64,000 bases of DNA from Drechslerella dactyloides (GCA_020064725.1 JAGTWJ010000001.1:4774001-4838000); one strand, 5' to 3'; numbered from the stretch's first letter, positions 38,615 through 51,651 are shown. A program made the numbers and translations. The notes: generated by a model not told the origin, from the letters alone.

Positions 38615-40448
38615 TCACCCCCACCTCTTCGCCTCGTCCACGACGTTGCCGTGCTCCGTGTACCCGAGCCGCTCCTTGACCTGCTCCACGACCGCCTTGT
38701 CACCGGTATTCTTGCCAATGTTGTCGCTAATCTTAACCGCGGCGTGGCCCTCCGCCGACGACAGCTTGATGACGATATTCAGCGGCGTCGACTTGCTCCC
38801 GTCGCTCTTGTGCTCAAAGTCGTCTACACACACTCTGATATCAGCATCTATATCCTCACAACCAGTCCATCTATCCATCCACAACAGCTCAAACCCGTCG
38901 GCTGAACAAGAGGGGCAGAGGGGGAACAAGAATAGGAAGAAGAAACCCACTCGTTAGAAACGTCCCGATCCCAAACGACGGGACGAGGCCCTGCGCTTCC
39001 GCGCACGCCTTATACTTGATAACCAGCTCCGTGTTCAGCGAATCGCTAAACACAACACTCTTGGGCCCCGTCACGCCGACGCGGTCGTAGAACTCGCGAA
39101 TCCACTCGACGTACTTGGCCGGGTCACCGCTGTCCTGGCGGATCCCCGCGAAGACCTGCGCGTACGTCTTGCCCTCCGCCGCGGGCACGGGACAGGGCTT
39201 CGCGAAGGCGCGCAGAAACTCCTCCGTGCCAAAGGTGTCCGTTAGCGCGATGGAGAGAACGCCCGGGCCGAAGGTTTGCGTCCACTTCAGCAGGCCTTGC
39301 TCGCTTGCGTTTTCGTAGCCGTTGTTCTCGGCCGCGATGCCCATGAACCATTCGTGCGCGACTGTGCCGACGGGGTTTAGGTTGTGACTGTACATACATA
39401 TCACACGCCGTCAGTGTCGGTATAGTGGGAAGGGTTATAGTGAGACTAACCGGTGGCAGAAGTGGACGTTGCTGGAGCTGTTAAAGCTGCCGGCGTACGC
39501 TTCATCATCTTTGAAGTCTTCAGCAGCCTTCATAAGACCCTGCATGACGACGTCCTGCGCGTGGTAGCTCCGGCGCCGGCGGGTACCGAATTCCGTGAAG
39601 ACGGCACCGTGCTTCAGCAGCACCTCCGCCTTCCCATATGCCTTCTCTACACTCCATCCACTTCAGTCAGCACACATCCACCCATCACCACCACCACCCT
39701 CAAACCAGGTACGTGACGGAGAGAATGCACCCACCAAACTGCCCCTCGTAATCCCAATCCGTGTCGACGAACCGGAAGAACGCCTCGCTAACCAGCACCA
39801 GCAGCGGAATCTCGTACAGTATCGTCTCAACCCACTTCCCCTTCACGTCCAGCGTGAGCTCGCCAACGTCATCGGGCTCCTGGCCGCCGTCAAAGACAGC
39901 CTCCACCTGCGTGTCCGGGTGGAACCTGAACGCCTGCAGGTAGGCGATGTACGCCGGTGGCAGGTACGGGCATTTCGCGCGGAGGAACTGCTCTTCCGAG
40001 GCCGTGAGCTGGATGTTCGAGAGCTCTACATACACAAACAGTATACGGTTAGCTGCTGCTACCACTACCACTACTAACGCAGACCCGGCGGGAGGGTGGT
40101 ACGGATTGAGTGGGTGAGGTAGGCAGGTTGGTAAGCGTACTGTCGATCTGGGCTTTGATCCAATCGAATGCCTTGCGGTTGAGCTTCAGCTGCGGCGTGC
40201 GGTTCGTGTAGTGATACGTGACGTCTAGGATTCCGCGAACGGCAGTCAAGCGTGACGTCAGTCCGTCGGTCAGCGGCTCCTCAATACAATCGCCATTTCA
40301 GCATCGTGGTGTCCGGGTGCTCACCGGTGTCCGGATAGTGCTGCATTACCGCGCACTGCATCGTCAACTTGTACAGATCCGTGTCCAGCAGCGAGAAGAT
40401 GCCCTCCGGCAAGGCTGCCGAACTGTCCTGCGGTGTCGTCGCTGCCAT
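38615..40448 (-). CDS. NPT1: Nicotinate phosphoribosyltransferase (NAPRT, NAD salvage)
   Basis: Six exons on the minus strand: 40448-40325, 40224-40141, 40025-39735, 39646-39451, 39387-38951 and 38823-38615; 1341 nt, 446 residues, close to yeast Npt1. The enzyme converts nicotinate and PRPP (with ATP) to nicotinate mononucleotide in the Preiss-Handler pathway. Recognisable blocks are LLDTDLYKLTMQCAV (about 20-34), VTYHYTNRTPQ (43-53), FGTRRRRSYHAQD in exon 4, HNLNPVGTVAHEWFMGIAAE starting at residue 233, LTDTFGTEEFL (281-290) and RQDSGDP (315-321). The HEW segment is the usual region of the family's active-site histidine (general knowledge; not verified by structure). Each junction restores a family block in frame: DYEGQF-EKAYGKAE, FCHR-HNLNP and FLTN-DFEHKS. 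The third acceptor (giving QIDKLSN) is the least certain. A cytosolic enzyme is expected; no signal peptide seen. Confidence 0.93.
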
Positions 40449-42726
40449 GCTGTGCTGTGGTGTAGCTGTCGGCGGGTAGTCTATGCTCGAATCCTAGATG
40501 AAGACAACGGAAGGCAGGATGTATGTACCTGAGATCAGTGGACGGTTTCTAGGTATATATATGCGGCGATATGTTGTGAGAACAATCAATCAACCGCAAC
40601 CGGGGCCTCGCCGCGCCGCCCGCCCGCCTTTTATACCCTCCGCCGACGCGACGTTACGCACGGGCAGAAATCCTGCAAGGTGCTCGAAGATATTCTCGAT
40701 CCGCGCAGCCTTGAGGACGGACACGGACGGCGATTGACCGAGCAGGTGAGTCTCACATCGCTACGCGCCAAAAGAGCAGGCTGCAGCAGAAGGGAGGAAG
40801 GATCGCATTGAGGTTTGACCGTGATACCTTGGCGGCGGCGGCGGCGACGCGCCCCACCATGACAGCCACGACAGCCCACCATCCAGCGGACGCGGGGCAA
40901 CTGGGCGGACAAAAGCGCAGCCTGCCCCGGTCGCATTTCTGGATCGCGGTCCCAAGCTGGACGGCCGGATCCTGACCCTTTCAGCCGCCCGCCGGCCTCG
41001 CTGCCGCCTTGATGCCCGGGACTGGCCTCGATGCTGCCTGCTGAGCAGCCAGGTCGCGGTCGGCGGCGTTCACGTCACACTGCGCCGTTTCGGACAGCCT
41101 CGCAACGCACGCCAGCTGACCCGGCGACTCACCGCGGTCACCGCGACCAACATGCAATGCAATGATTGATGACTACGCTACGTATCACTGTCACACACGA
41201 AATTTCGTGTTCCCGTACGCCAATATTCAATCCAGGCATGACGTCGCTTTAAAATGTCGCGTAAGATCAGTCACATTGCAACTATAACCTGCGTCTTACA
41301 ACTGGCAACCAGACCGGAATAATACTACTGTGCCGACTAGTAGGTTAACTTGAGATATCAGCATTGACCCTTCCGGAGACAGATTGACATAATCCTAGAA
41401 TGCAGTATGATCTCCTAGAGATTTGAATCAACGAGATTATGGAAGGCAATTGCATGCGCGGTCAAATATTCTATTGCTCTACCGATCTTACCTAATTGGA
41501 AGATGACAGCCGCAGCTCAGGCTCCTGCTCCGGCAGATAACTAAGTAATATTTGCTTAGACTGCCGTATATCTCTCTATTAAGCTACGACAGTTCGCAAA
41601 TCAAGTCGATATATATGTCCGCAAACGTACCTCGAAAACTTGGTTCACGGGAAACATGCCTATATTAAAGTGCCGGCATGATATATTATTTCCTAGAACC
41701 AGCTGCCGTGCCAAATATTGTCATCCAGCACATCAATGTCATTTTCGGATCCATTGGATTTGCTACTCGAGGCTCGTGAATATATTTATACATCAACATC
41801 ACGACCAATCGGCACCTGCACCCTCGTCGTGTTCGGTGGCCGAGACTGGTTCCGTGGTACATCTGTATACTCTATACGCATCGATATCAGCAACTCATAT
41901 CCGTCCATGGTCACATGCACCCCTCCGGCATCCCAGGTCCTACAACCCGTATTGTCTACACCTCCTCCACCGCGGTACTCAACAGTATTATGGACGTGCC
42001 AAGATCGCGGATATCACTTCCAAGACTGTTGATTTCAGGGAGCGCATGTTCGTTGTCCGCACGGGAACGTTCGTATCGATATCAATCTTTTATAGCCCCA
42101 TTACGAAAATCTGTTTTATAGATTATATATATATACTGCTTAACTTTTCGCGCAGACGGCAATTTTATGGGGATGGATATACTATCTTCACAGTGGATGA
42201 TATCAGATTTTGAATTTAAATGCGGCGTGTGCTGTTCTGCCCTGCAGATCGATTTAATATTTGAATTGAGATGCGGATGCCGCCAAGTTGATCAATTGAG
42301 TTGGATTTGCGAAACCCGGTGTCTAATTAATCACATTCCTTCACTTCGGAGATGCTCTGGCTATTGTTTTCTATTCCTCGAGCAATGAAGTAACAGGCCG
42401 TGACGGCTGTCTCCGCTGCTCTCGAACTCTCATATGCAACTGCATCATCTGAATAAATCAAAACTATATCCATCAATCCACATGCTAAACTTGCCAGACG
42501 ATACCACAATCCACCAACCAAATTGCAAACCCTACTCGCACCATGAACTCGAGCTGTGTCACTGATCATGAACTCGTGAAGCGCAACCAACTCAATTCGC
42601 AGACCAAGATCCCAAGACGACACGTGACAAACATACCGCAAACGGAATGTTCTCCACCTTGATCATTTCAAACGATCTTCGGAAGCAAAAAAGAGGAGAA
42701 GTAAAATTTGACAAAATAAAAAGAAT
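40449..42726. other. Intergenic: NAPRT upstream region
   Basis: About 2.3 kb between the NAPRT start and the tRNA gene. The first 600 bases are GC-rich, after which the DNA becomes more AT-rich (about 41200-42700). Plus-strand frames at 41656-42213 and 41718-42032 overlap in different frames and lack domain features. No RNA gene seen. Confidence 0.55.
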
Positions 42727-42810
42727 TGCCTACAGCCTGAGTCGAACAGGCGACCTTTGCATGACTAGCATCAATACAAGTGCAACGCTCTACCACTAAG
42801 CTATGCAGGC
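42727..42810 (-). tRNA. tRNA-Thr (anticodon UGU) with a 12-nt intron
   Basis: Read on the minus strand, the sequence folds as a cloverleaf. The acceptor stem GCCTGCA pairs with TGTAGGC over 7 bp including one G-T, with A as discriminator. The D arm is GCTTAGTGGTAGAGC. The anticodon stem TTGCA pairs with TGCAA around a 19-nt loop that splits into a 7-nt anticodon loop (CTTGTA + A) with anticodon TGT, and a 12-nt insertion after the position following the anticodon, the canonical place for nuclear tRNA introns. The T arm GCCTG-TTCGACT-CAGGC is perfect and gives a good internal B box. Anticodon UGU reads ACA and related Thr codons. Minus-strand termination would occur in the stretch to the left of 42727, which in transcript sense carries T-rich runs. 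Confidence 0.93.
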
Positions 42811-45476
42811 ATTAGGGAGCTCAGCGCCCAAATGCGCATTATCAAACGTCGCCCGTTTGAGCGTGCTGGTTACACCAGCCGTTGCCCAATTTGACCAGTC
42901 AATTGCAACCCGAGCTCGAGTGCAGAGCAGAGATTACTGATGAGTACCCCGACGTATGATCTCTCGACAGCGGTAGAATCGGGTTCCATCGAGAAGAGTA
43001 TCACTGCTTTCGGCCCAAAATCTTAGAGAAGAAAGATTCTCTACAAACTGGGAAGATTTCAACGTGATTGAGGAAGATTATAATACCGATAGGGAAGGTT
43101 CACCACCAGATCAGGAATATTATTCGATGGAATAGGAATACTTGCTACAAATCGGGGGAATTATTTTACAGATCAGGAGGACGATTCTCTGAAATAAGAA
43201 GATTATCCACCGAAATAGGACGATTGTTCTGTGAAATAGGAAGATTCGCGGACCGATTAGATGGATTCCATCCCGATTAGGAGATTTAATGGACCGACTC
43301 CGTAGAATTCATGCGGATTGGGAAGATTTCCAGCAACGGAATCACCTGGATTGGGAATATTTCAGTGTTCCGCGCAGTGCTGGTCGTTCTCCAATCTTAA
43401 GATGACCACCGTGCACCACGAACCTATATCGCAATCGGCTAAAATATCCAGTATATATAACAAAAAAGACGGCATTGCAGTTGCACGCAAGTCTGCATTT
43501 ATACCTCTTAACATATAACGCCTATAGTATATTGTGACAGCCCTTGGAAACTCGTTCCCCCTCACATATGCGTGTTCACAGTGCACGCCAGGATCGGACA
43601 ATTCGCAGTCGGGTTCTAGACCTGCTTGAATATCCCCACGGACAACCTGAGGCTGACCGTTCGCATTTCTGTGTTGTTAATTAATCGAAGTTGAGCTATA
43701 TAGATAGCTATCAATATGTTTCATGCTATCCATTGGTCCAACTTTCAAAATCCAAGGCCTTGGAACCGCACGCTGAAGTCGACAGTCCCTCGACGCCACG
43801 AAATGCGCAAAATACCAATGCTAAGTCATCTACACCTTAATAAGCAGAGTACCTGATGTACAGGTACAAGAATTCTATAGAATCCAAATTTATATACCCC
43901 ACGATATTCAATGCGCATGCACGCATACACCGCGATATCAAGTGAGTGAGTATTTATAACGCCGGCCATCACGAGCGCACCCTCGCGTCGCACCAGGCAC
44001 GCATTATTCGCGCCAACACCACATAACCAGTGGCACCAATGCAACAAGCTCCGCACTTACAACCACCACTCTACATCATGCACACACGCACAGCAATCGC
44101 AATCCCCAGGTACCCGTGACTGCGACAATATATCACGAGAGATAAAACATTTCAAACGGTTATGACGAGCTCACCCTCGCTCTTACGTCTCCCCAACGGG
44201 TAGTCGTCGACCGTATGTATACTCGAGTAAGTACGGCACGGGCACCAACAAGCGGAGGCAGCTCCAGACGTATCGGATCGGGACAAGACCCACACCACCC
44301 ACCCTAAAACGCGAAATCTGGTGGCGTCGCCCGTACCGTTTTGCGGTGCGGGGGGGTCCCATGCATACATGCATTCCCGGAAACGAACGAGCGAGCGTGC
44401 ATACGATACGAGACAAACCACACCTGTCAAATCTGTCGGTTCAAGACACCTGCAGCTGCTTTTTCCAGCCGATATCGTGCGTGTACGCTCTCATCTCGGC
44501 TCCGTCAGTCTACTTTTCTATAAAAATATAATCACAACGTTCGCTTTCGTTCGGCCGCGCAGCGTGCATGGACCTGGGTCGATGGATGGATGGGTCAGAC
44601 GGGATTCAGGTGAAACATCGCATTTGTAGTACTGCTTGGAATTTTTCTGGAAACTGTGTACCGCATACAGGAGCCTCGACGCTTTTTTTTTGTTAAACAC
44701 AGGGAATAAAATTCAATTGCAGGAGGAAAGGAAACCGGAAAGAAAGCAAGGAAGAAATGGATGGATGGATATGTGCAACTTGTCCACTTGCTAGAACTGA
44801 ACGATACGAAGGCAGGGGATGGGGGGCGAAAAAAAACAAAGGGAAAGGGGGGATCTTAAAAAAGGGAAGAAAAAAGGAACAAAAGAAACAGGGCAGGGGA
44901 GGGGAAAAGGGGAGGGTATCCATATGTCTATAGGCGGAAAATTTCAAACCGATGCAATGAGAATCGTAACTACCACAGCTAGAAGGAAAAGAAGCAAAAT
45001 ACAAGCCAGCTGAACGCCCGGAGAACCTTGCAACTTATCCACCGAATTCCAACGAACGACGAACAAACAACAAGTCATCAGTGTCCTAGAAATGAAACGA
45101 GGAGATACCTCCCTCTTTGTTTACGATGCGATGCCATAAGATATACACGCGCAAGCACTCCTCGTTACATACATATATGCGCATATGTGGGGGGGGATTT
45201 TGTTTTCGGTAAGACAAAAGAAATACAGAAATAAAGACCGAGCCGGAGGTGAATTGAAAGGTGAGGAGTAATCAAATACATGAAGGTGAAAAAGAGGGAA
45301 AAGAGGCTATGTAAAATAAAAAAAGAAAGGGCCGGCTCGGTGAGAAGTGAAGAAAGGATAAGGTGTGTCAAAAAGTGTAGAATGGTGAGATCGAGATTCC
45401 CGGAAGTCCAGCTGCGGTATACCGCGATCCATCACATATTCTGTGTCGAACAAAGGCACAATAGGACAAAGAGAAC
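42811..45476. other. Intergenic between tRNA-Thr and the DUF1996 gene
   Basis: About 2.7 kb. It contains a decayed 21-bp tandem repeat (43033-43361, listed separately). From about 44690 to 45330 the plus strand is A/G-rich with many A and G runs, that is T/C-rich downstream of the DUF1996 stop. Open frames are short and overlap; none is called. Confidence 0.55.
43033..43361 (+). repeat. Degenerate tandem repeat, about 21-bp period, about 16 units
   Basis: A core resembling GGAAGATT recurs near 43033, 43053, 43074, 43095, 43116, 43137, 43159, 43180, 43199, 43220, 43241, 43262, 43281, 43304, 43323 and 43356. Spacing is mostly 21 bp, with changes of one or two bases and one larger gap at the end. 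Between cores a second conserved block close to ACCGAAATA is seen in the best units (about 43185-43255). On the plus strand a 71-codon open frame (43068-43280) reads the repeat as heptads such as EIGRLFC, but there is no sign of a larger gene. I see a minisatellite that has accumulated substitutions. Confidence 0.8.
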
Positions 45477-46905
45477 TTAGTCGCTTCGTCGGTGGAAGCG
45501 GAAGTGGCGGCGGACCCGTTGCGGGACAATCGTTGTGCAGGTTGTCGTCGAGGCGACATAGCGGGTGGCGGTGTGGACTTCCGTGACGGTGACGATGACA
45601 TCCTTGGCGTGAACTGGAGGCTTCTGTTCCTTGGGTTGCTCGTTCGTGGGCTGACCCTTGTTCTTCTTGCCCTTGCCTTTGCTCTTTGCTGGAGCTTCGG
45701 CTGCAGCAGCGGCGGGAGCGGCGTCGGGAGTAGCTTCGGGCTTGCCCTTGCCTTTGCCTTTCTTGCCCTTAGCTGGAGCGGCAGCGGCGGCGGGTGCGGA
45801 GGAGGCACCACCCTTGGCTCCCATCATGCCGTCGACCTTGTCGCACAAGATCTGGTGGTTGACACCGCTGAAGGTCTTCTCGATCTTGCATTCGTGTTGC
45901 TTCTCCGGCGCTTGGAGGAGCTTGCCGTCGACGAAGGTCTTGCAGTCTTCGATAACGCCACCGGTGATAGCGGTGACCTTGGGGACGCAGCTCTCATCAG
46001 CCATGGCAGTTTTGAGGACCTTCTCATCCCATCCGTTGTAGAAGTCGCCGTGGTAGCTGTAGCCTGAAAACAATGTTAGAGGGGTCTTAAGAAGCGGTAA
46101 TCATTGGCTGCAGCAGCTTACCAGTTTTGTCACCGGTGGACCAGATAAATTCACCGTCCTCGGAAGCGAACTTTGCGACCATGAAGCTGACTTCGAATTT
46201 CAGGGTGATCAGGCGTTTCGGGTGCGTCTCGGGGCACTTTCCGTCTTCAAGGCCGTCGGGGTAAGCCATGTGGTCGCGATGGTTGGGGGAGTCGAGTTTG
46301 CCGTTCCAGCAAGATGGAAAGTTGATATCGGCGCGCAGACCGTCGACGCAGGTCGCGAGCTTGGACATTTCGGGAAGGTTGCGATGATTGGCAAAGCCTT
46401 CGGTGGTACTGCTCTTGTAGTTCAGGCAAGTGAAGCCGATGGCATCCTGTCTCATACGGGCTTCGCTACCCTTGGCGTTGCTTTCGTCGTAGGTTTGGAG
46501 CTTTGGGTCTCCAGCAATCATGCCAAAGTTCTCGGGGAACGGCAGGACCTCGCCGTACTTGGCGCCACGTTCCGGAATGTAATAGACGAGCATGCCATCC
46601 TTCTGAGGGACGGGCATGTAGGAACCGTTCTTGAATTGAAAGTAGAGCGCGGGAACCCAGTAGTTGGACTTGTCGGGTTCGACCTGGCAAGATGTGCACT
46701 TGGAGGCCTTCAATTGCTTTGTTGTGACGGTCTTGCCAAAGTTGACGCCGCCCATGACGTTGTGGACGTGACCGTCGACCTGGCCCGGGAAGACGATGGG
46801 GTCGACTCTGTCGATGATGACAGGCGCGCCACACTGCATCCGCCAGAAGGCATCGACTCCGGATCCGAGCAGCGCGAGGGCTGCCAGCGAGAGAGACTGT
46901 CTCAT
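45477..46905 (-). CDS. Secreted DUF1996-family protein with basic low-complexity C-terminal tail
   Basis: Two exons on the minus strand, 46905-46122 and 46063-45477, separated by a 58-nt intron (GTAAGC...TTTTCAG); 456 residues. Residues 1-19 form a signal peptide (MRQSLSLAALALLGSGVDA). The mature protein starts FWRMQCG and continues RVDPIVFPGQVDGHVHNVMGG, the hallmark of the fungal DUF1996 domain, which runs to about residue 270 across the intron, with conserved-looking Cys, His and Trp residues (CTSCQ, NYWVPALYF, NFPSCWNGK, NHRDHMAYP). A second region carries further cysteines. From about residue 345 the sequence becomes Ala/Pro/Lys/Gly repeats (KGKKGKGKGK, KSKGKGKKNKG), ending in a Thr/Arg-rich tail. 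The family's biochemical role is unknown; export and a wall or extracellular location are inferred from the signal peptide. No GPI signal is evident. Confidence 0.93.
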
Positions 46906-49900
46906 CTTGGACGGGTGGATGATGAATTGAGGGTGCGAGCGAAGAGGGTTAGCTAGCTAAGCTGCGGGAAGCCCGTTGCCAAGGCTCTGCTGTTATCGGC
47001 GCGCGGTGGGGGACGGGAAGCAAAGGGGGAGCAAAGCGATATCCTGGAGAGAAGGGAAGCGCTTTTTAAGTCCAGGCTAACTGGCGATGCGGGGGGTGGA
47101 AGAAGAGAAGAGAGGATGGATGGTGGACGGGCACAGCGCAGCTTGCTGGGTTGTGCGCGTGTTGTTGCTGTGGTACTTTATGCGACGGCCGACGTGAAGC
47201 CTGCGATGCGACGAGTTATGCGCACCGGCGGACGTGAGACAGCGCTACCGGGCTGGTCAATGCTCGTGGGGCTCGAAGGCTCCGAGAGAGGGCGGCAGGG
47301 CGATGCAGAAAGATCACCAATGCAAGAGGCTGCGAATAAATAAATGAACGAACGAATGGATTGGAGTGAATGTGGGAGTGAAATGAAGCAAGAATGAACG
47401 AATGAGCGGACGGGTTGCGATCTGATTGTCGAAGCCGAAGAAAGAAAAGACACTGGCGCAGACAGTGTCGGATCGATCTGAGGATACTTATACGAGAGTT
47501 CGACAGTTCGGACGGAACCAGAAGAAGAAGCAGCGGTGGAAGAAAAGAGTGAAACCGGGGCGACGTTGGAAAAGAAGGTGGATCAAAAGTCGCAGCTTCG
47601 TGGAAGCGGCAGCACCTTTGGTTGTGAAAAGAACGACGGATGATACAAAGATCAAGAAAGAAAGAACGGTCCCTGAAGAAGGAAGGAAAGAAGGAAGGAG
47701 GGAATGAATGAATGTGTTAAAGAAACGAGACTCGAGAGCCAGGAAGAGCTGCTCCGCAGCAGGGCTTTTAATTTCGAACCTCGTCGACCGGGACGCGGAT
47801 GGTGATGTGATTGGGAGAGTGGGAGGAGGGCGAAAGAGGGAAGGTCCAGCGCCCGCGGGTCAGGAGGAAGCTGAAACCGTTATATGGGCCACCCAGGCAC
47901 CAGAAGGCCACACCCACAACATCGTGCGTCCGCCTTCCACGCCTTCCACGAACCAATCGAGGGCCCGCGCATGTCCAGCCAGACGTCCAGGTGCTCGCGA
48001 GAACGCCCGCGGCCTCGGTAACGCCCAGCTGGCGTTCCAGCCTGCGCCTGCCGCCATTCCAGGAATCCGTGCGCTCTCGACGGCTGCACCTGCTGCGGAT
48101 GCTCGATCCCGCCGCGTCGGCTTGTCGGCCGTCGTCGCAGTTAGATTAGGCCAACATCGCCACTTCATCACGATCGTGATCGCGATCGTGGTGCCATCGC
48201 CAGGCGGGCATCAGGCTTCGTCACGTTAACGTTCTGCGCAGCTGCAGCTGACTCAAACCAGCCCGCCCGCCGAAAGTCGCCGCCGCCAAGTCAGTCTCGT
48301 CGGTCTGCAATCGTTCCCCCCGCCATTGCATCGACCATCGACAGACACTTCGACCGTCTCCATCCAGCTAGACGGTTGGACGGCCTGCACAGCTGTCTCA
48401 TCCTTGGGCAAACCCGCGGCTTCTCTCCAGCTTCTCTCACTCGTCAGTTCGCGCAGCACAAGTGCAACCAGCGCGAGCCCCTCCGAGTCATTTGCTGCCG
48501 GCCAGCGAAACCCCTCCCGTCGACGAAATACGGCCCCCCAACCGCAAACTGAAACCGTCCCAAGCAAAGCATAACTCTCGCCCGCCCTCTCTCCGTTTCG
48601 AGCCTGGCAAGTTACGCTGCGAAAGGAAGCCGGAGATCCCTGCGCCAGTTGAGTGTGTGTGTGCCTGTCATCGCTCGCTGGCTGGCCGCCCGTCGGATTT
48701 TCAGGGGCGCCACTCCCTGAATATCGTCATCTGGCATGTACCGGGCGGCCAATCACAGCGTCGAGCCACCCACCCCTCACACAGATCCAGGCTGGGATTA
48801 TCGCGAAAAGGGGGGTTGGCTCTCCAATCCGCGCGCTCAACCAACATGATCTCGAACCTGTCTGTGGGATCGGATGGAATAGCAGCAGCAGCGTCCGTCA
48901 AGCCACCAGGCCACGCCCGATGGATTGTATGCATGCCATGCATACGAATACATAGCATTGATATTACGGACACGCTATTCACCACGAGCGCATGGCGGCC
49001 TTTGAAGGCCCACGCAAGTCTCTCGCCAGGTCGCGGTCGGGTCCGTCTCCACCGCGAAAAAGCTTAGCATCCCATCCCCTCGCTATTGTACCGGGGCCCT
49101 GAAAACATCCACATCCCAAGATGCACAGTGCGAATAAACCAAAACCACCACCTCGAAATTAAAAATTCCGCTGAGACACCTTCGCAGGGTTTGCTGGACC
49201 GGAGGCGACGGTTGGAAGGTGCCGATGACGCCCATGAAACCCGGCGCAAGATTGCATCGACAGAGGAAGGAACAAAAGGAGGTCTAGGGAGGCGAGCGAG
49301 CACCGCCGCTCGTCGAATCGCATCGCAGCACGGCCCTGCGCCCCTGGCAGGGTCATCGTCATTCGCATTCCACACCCAATTCCATTCCACAGAAAGAGGG
49401 GAGCCGAGTTGCCGACGAATCGACAGGCAGGGGGCTAAACCGCCACAGCCAGTCTAGCCGCGTGTCTCTCTCTGTCCGTGTCTGGCAGATATTAAATTTC
49501 GCAGCGCACAGCGACACTTGGCAATCTAACGGCCGGTCGAATGCGTCGAATGCACGCCTGGTTACGTTGCGTATCCCACGGCGCCAGCATGGCACTCACG
49601 CGATGGCCGCTGCCCAGCCTCGATTCCGGAGCCACGCAGAAATTGGATCTGACTGTGAGAAGCCGCTGATCGCGCGCGAGGCTAGCTAAATGCCGTGGCC
49701 ATTTCAGGCACCTATCGCACCAAATAGAATCGCCCGGGGCAAGGAGGAGGACGAGGATAGGAAAAAATAAAATAAAGAAAATCCGCATTCAGCAAGGCAG
49801 CTCGCCAGCTTCCTTCCTGCGCCTGCCTGCCTGGATAGCATAGCTGTAGCTACCTGACTAGCAGTCTAACGAACCTGAGCAAAATTCGTCTCCAACCAAC

Positions 49901-51651
49901 GTTGGTTTGCAACTCTAATCTCCAACAGCCAATTTCTCGTAGACAACCCTGTGCACTTTCCGCGATGCCTACCAGGCTGAACATCCATCCGCTCGTCTAT
50001 CGATTGGTATAACACCGCAAACAATGAACAAACCCGGCCGAGTTACCTATCTAATCGATTCCCACGTCAATCGATAAAAAATTAAAATTTCCATCCGCAC
50101 TATCGAGCAATCCCGCCGATTGGCGTCGGACTCGCAACCGCAGCGATAGCGTCACCGTCATCCTTCATCCCGGGCCGGCTCTCGCATAGCGAGCATAGCG
50201 AAGGGTGCGATACCTGTCTCGCATCAATACCCACCGGACGCATATCGTATCACATCGTATCATATCTTCCTACCCACCACATCCTATCGCCGCCCGCATG
50301 TACATCTACGCGTCCGCATATATATACAAATCTTACCTCGCGAAGAAATATTAAAATACTAGCTATCGGCCTTCTCGAACCCGGCCGCCCGCCACCAGCT
50401 GAGCCTTTCGGCACCCACAGCCGATGTTTCCCCCAAAACAATCCACTGACCCACGGACACCGCCGGCTGGCTAACCACTTACCTTAGCTATATGTGCATG
50501 CCCAGCTGCCAGCCAGCCCTACCGGAGTCCTGAAATCTGGACAGATCCACCGCCGCGCCCGCTAGCTTGCTCGGGTATTTTCATCCCGGGACCGCGGTTG
50601 TCGCGAGGGTGCCCTTCCGCAGAGTTACGGACGAGACCTGGGTTTTTCGAGCTCGCAGCTCAACCCAGCTGGCTAGCTGGAACATGCATGCACGCACGCA
50701 TGTATGGGATGCATATGCACGGTGTCTGGACATGCGCTGCCCGGCTATGACGGCTGCAGGACCAGAGCAAGCAGGAACAGCCGTTCCGAAAGCCTTTCGT
50801 ATCGACCGAAGCGTCTTTCGAAGCTTCGGTGGGCTAGTACTAGTAACCTTCCAGACCGATGGGTTATCAGCTCGATAGTGGTAAACTTGCCATCGCCATC
50901 TCGATATCCGATGCAGTACTATTTTTACTATACATACGATATCAACTAAAATTATGGACACGTATCGTTATCGATTGTAGTATACTAATACTATAGTATA
51001 CTGACGGGTGTAATATAATGATAATGGTATTATTCAATGGGCATCCCAGCCTCGCCAGCCGGGAAACCTGCCGAGTATACGAATACTATCGCACCGCACG
51101 ATACGACGTCCGATAGAACGCGTCATCTTAGCTATCCGTGATATCCGACACCCGTAGCAATATCAATCGCATACCGCCTCTACCGACCGACAGCCAAGCA
51201 ATGCACCTGATCATGTCACCGCCCTCCGCTAAGATTAAACACCGGATGCCGAGTGAGATGGAACTACCAGTATACCGCCGCGCCGGCTAGCCAACGCAGA
51301 AAAATGCAACAGCGAGCAATTCGACCCGGTGCATTATGCAGGACCGGGCTATTAATACCACCACCAAGCCATAGCCAAGCACACGCTGCTTGGAGATATC
51401 AATCAAGGGACCTGTCGCAGCATTTCCCCCCATCATGCGAGTAATACACTCATCGTCGTGAATTCCAGTTTCTCTAAATACATCTCGCATGTGCCGAGAT
51501 TCCCGCTCCCCGGCTAAACACACCTGCACGACAGACAACCTCCCAATTTTTACAACCGATATGATAAAGTACTCCTCGTACGACACACTGTCACGTAGTA
51601 TTCACAGACCATGCAATTATGTATGTACACCAGGCATAGCTGCACGCGTGG
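46906..51651. other. Intergenic: DUF1996 upstream region and beyond
   Basis: About 4.7 kb without a supportable gene. The first 200 bases upstream of the DUF1996 start should contain its promoter. From about 47340 to 47710 the plus strand is purine-rich, with GAAC/GAAT and GAAG-type short repeats. Frames of up to 201 codons (for example 48462-49067 plus) overlap others on both strands and show no domain features. No RNA gene recognised. Confidence 0.55.

Noticed and set aside
41718..42121. Segments reminiscent of short-chain dehydrogenases (RIVYTSSTAV and VVFGGRDWF in different frames)
   Set aside because: The two segments are in different frames and too close together for the fold, and the surrounding residues do not match; most likely chance.
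46222..46956. Plus-strand frame of 244 codons
   Set aside because: It is the antisense shadow of the DUF1996 coding exon.
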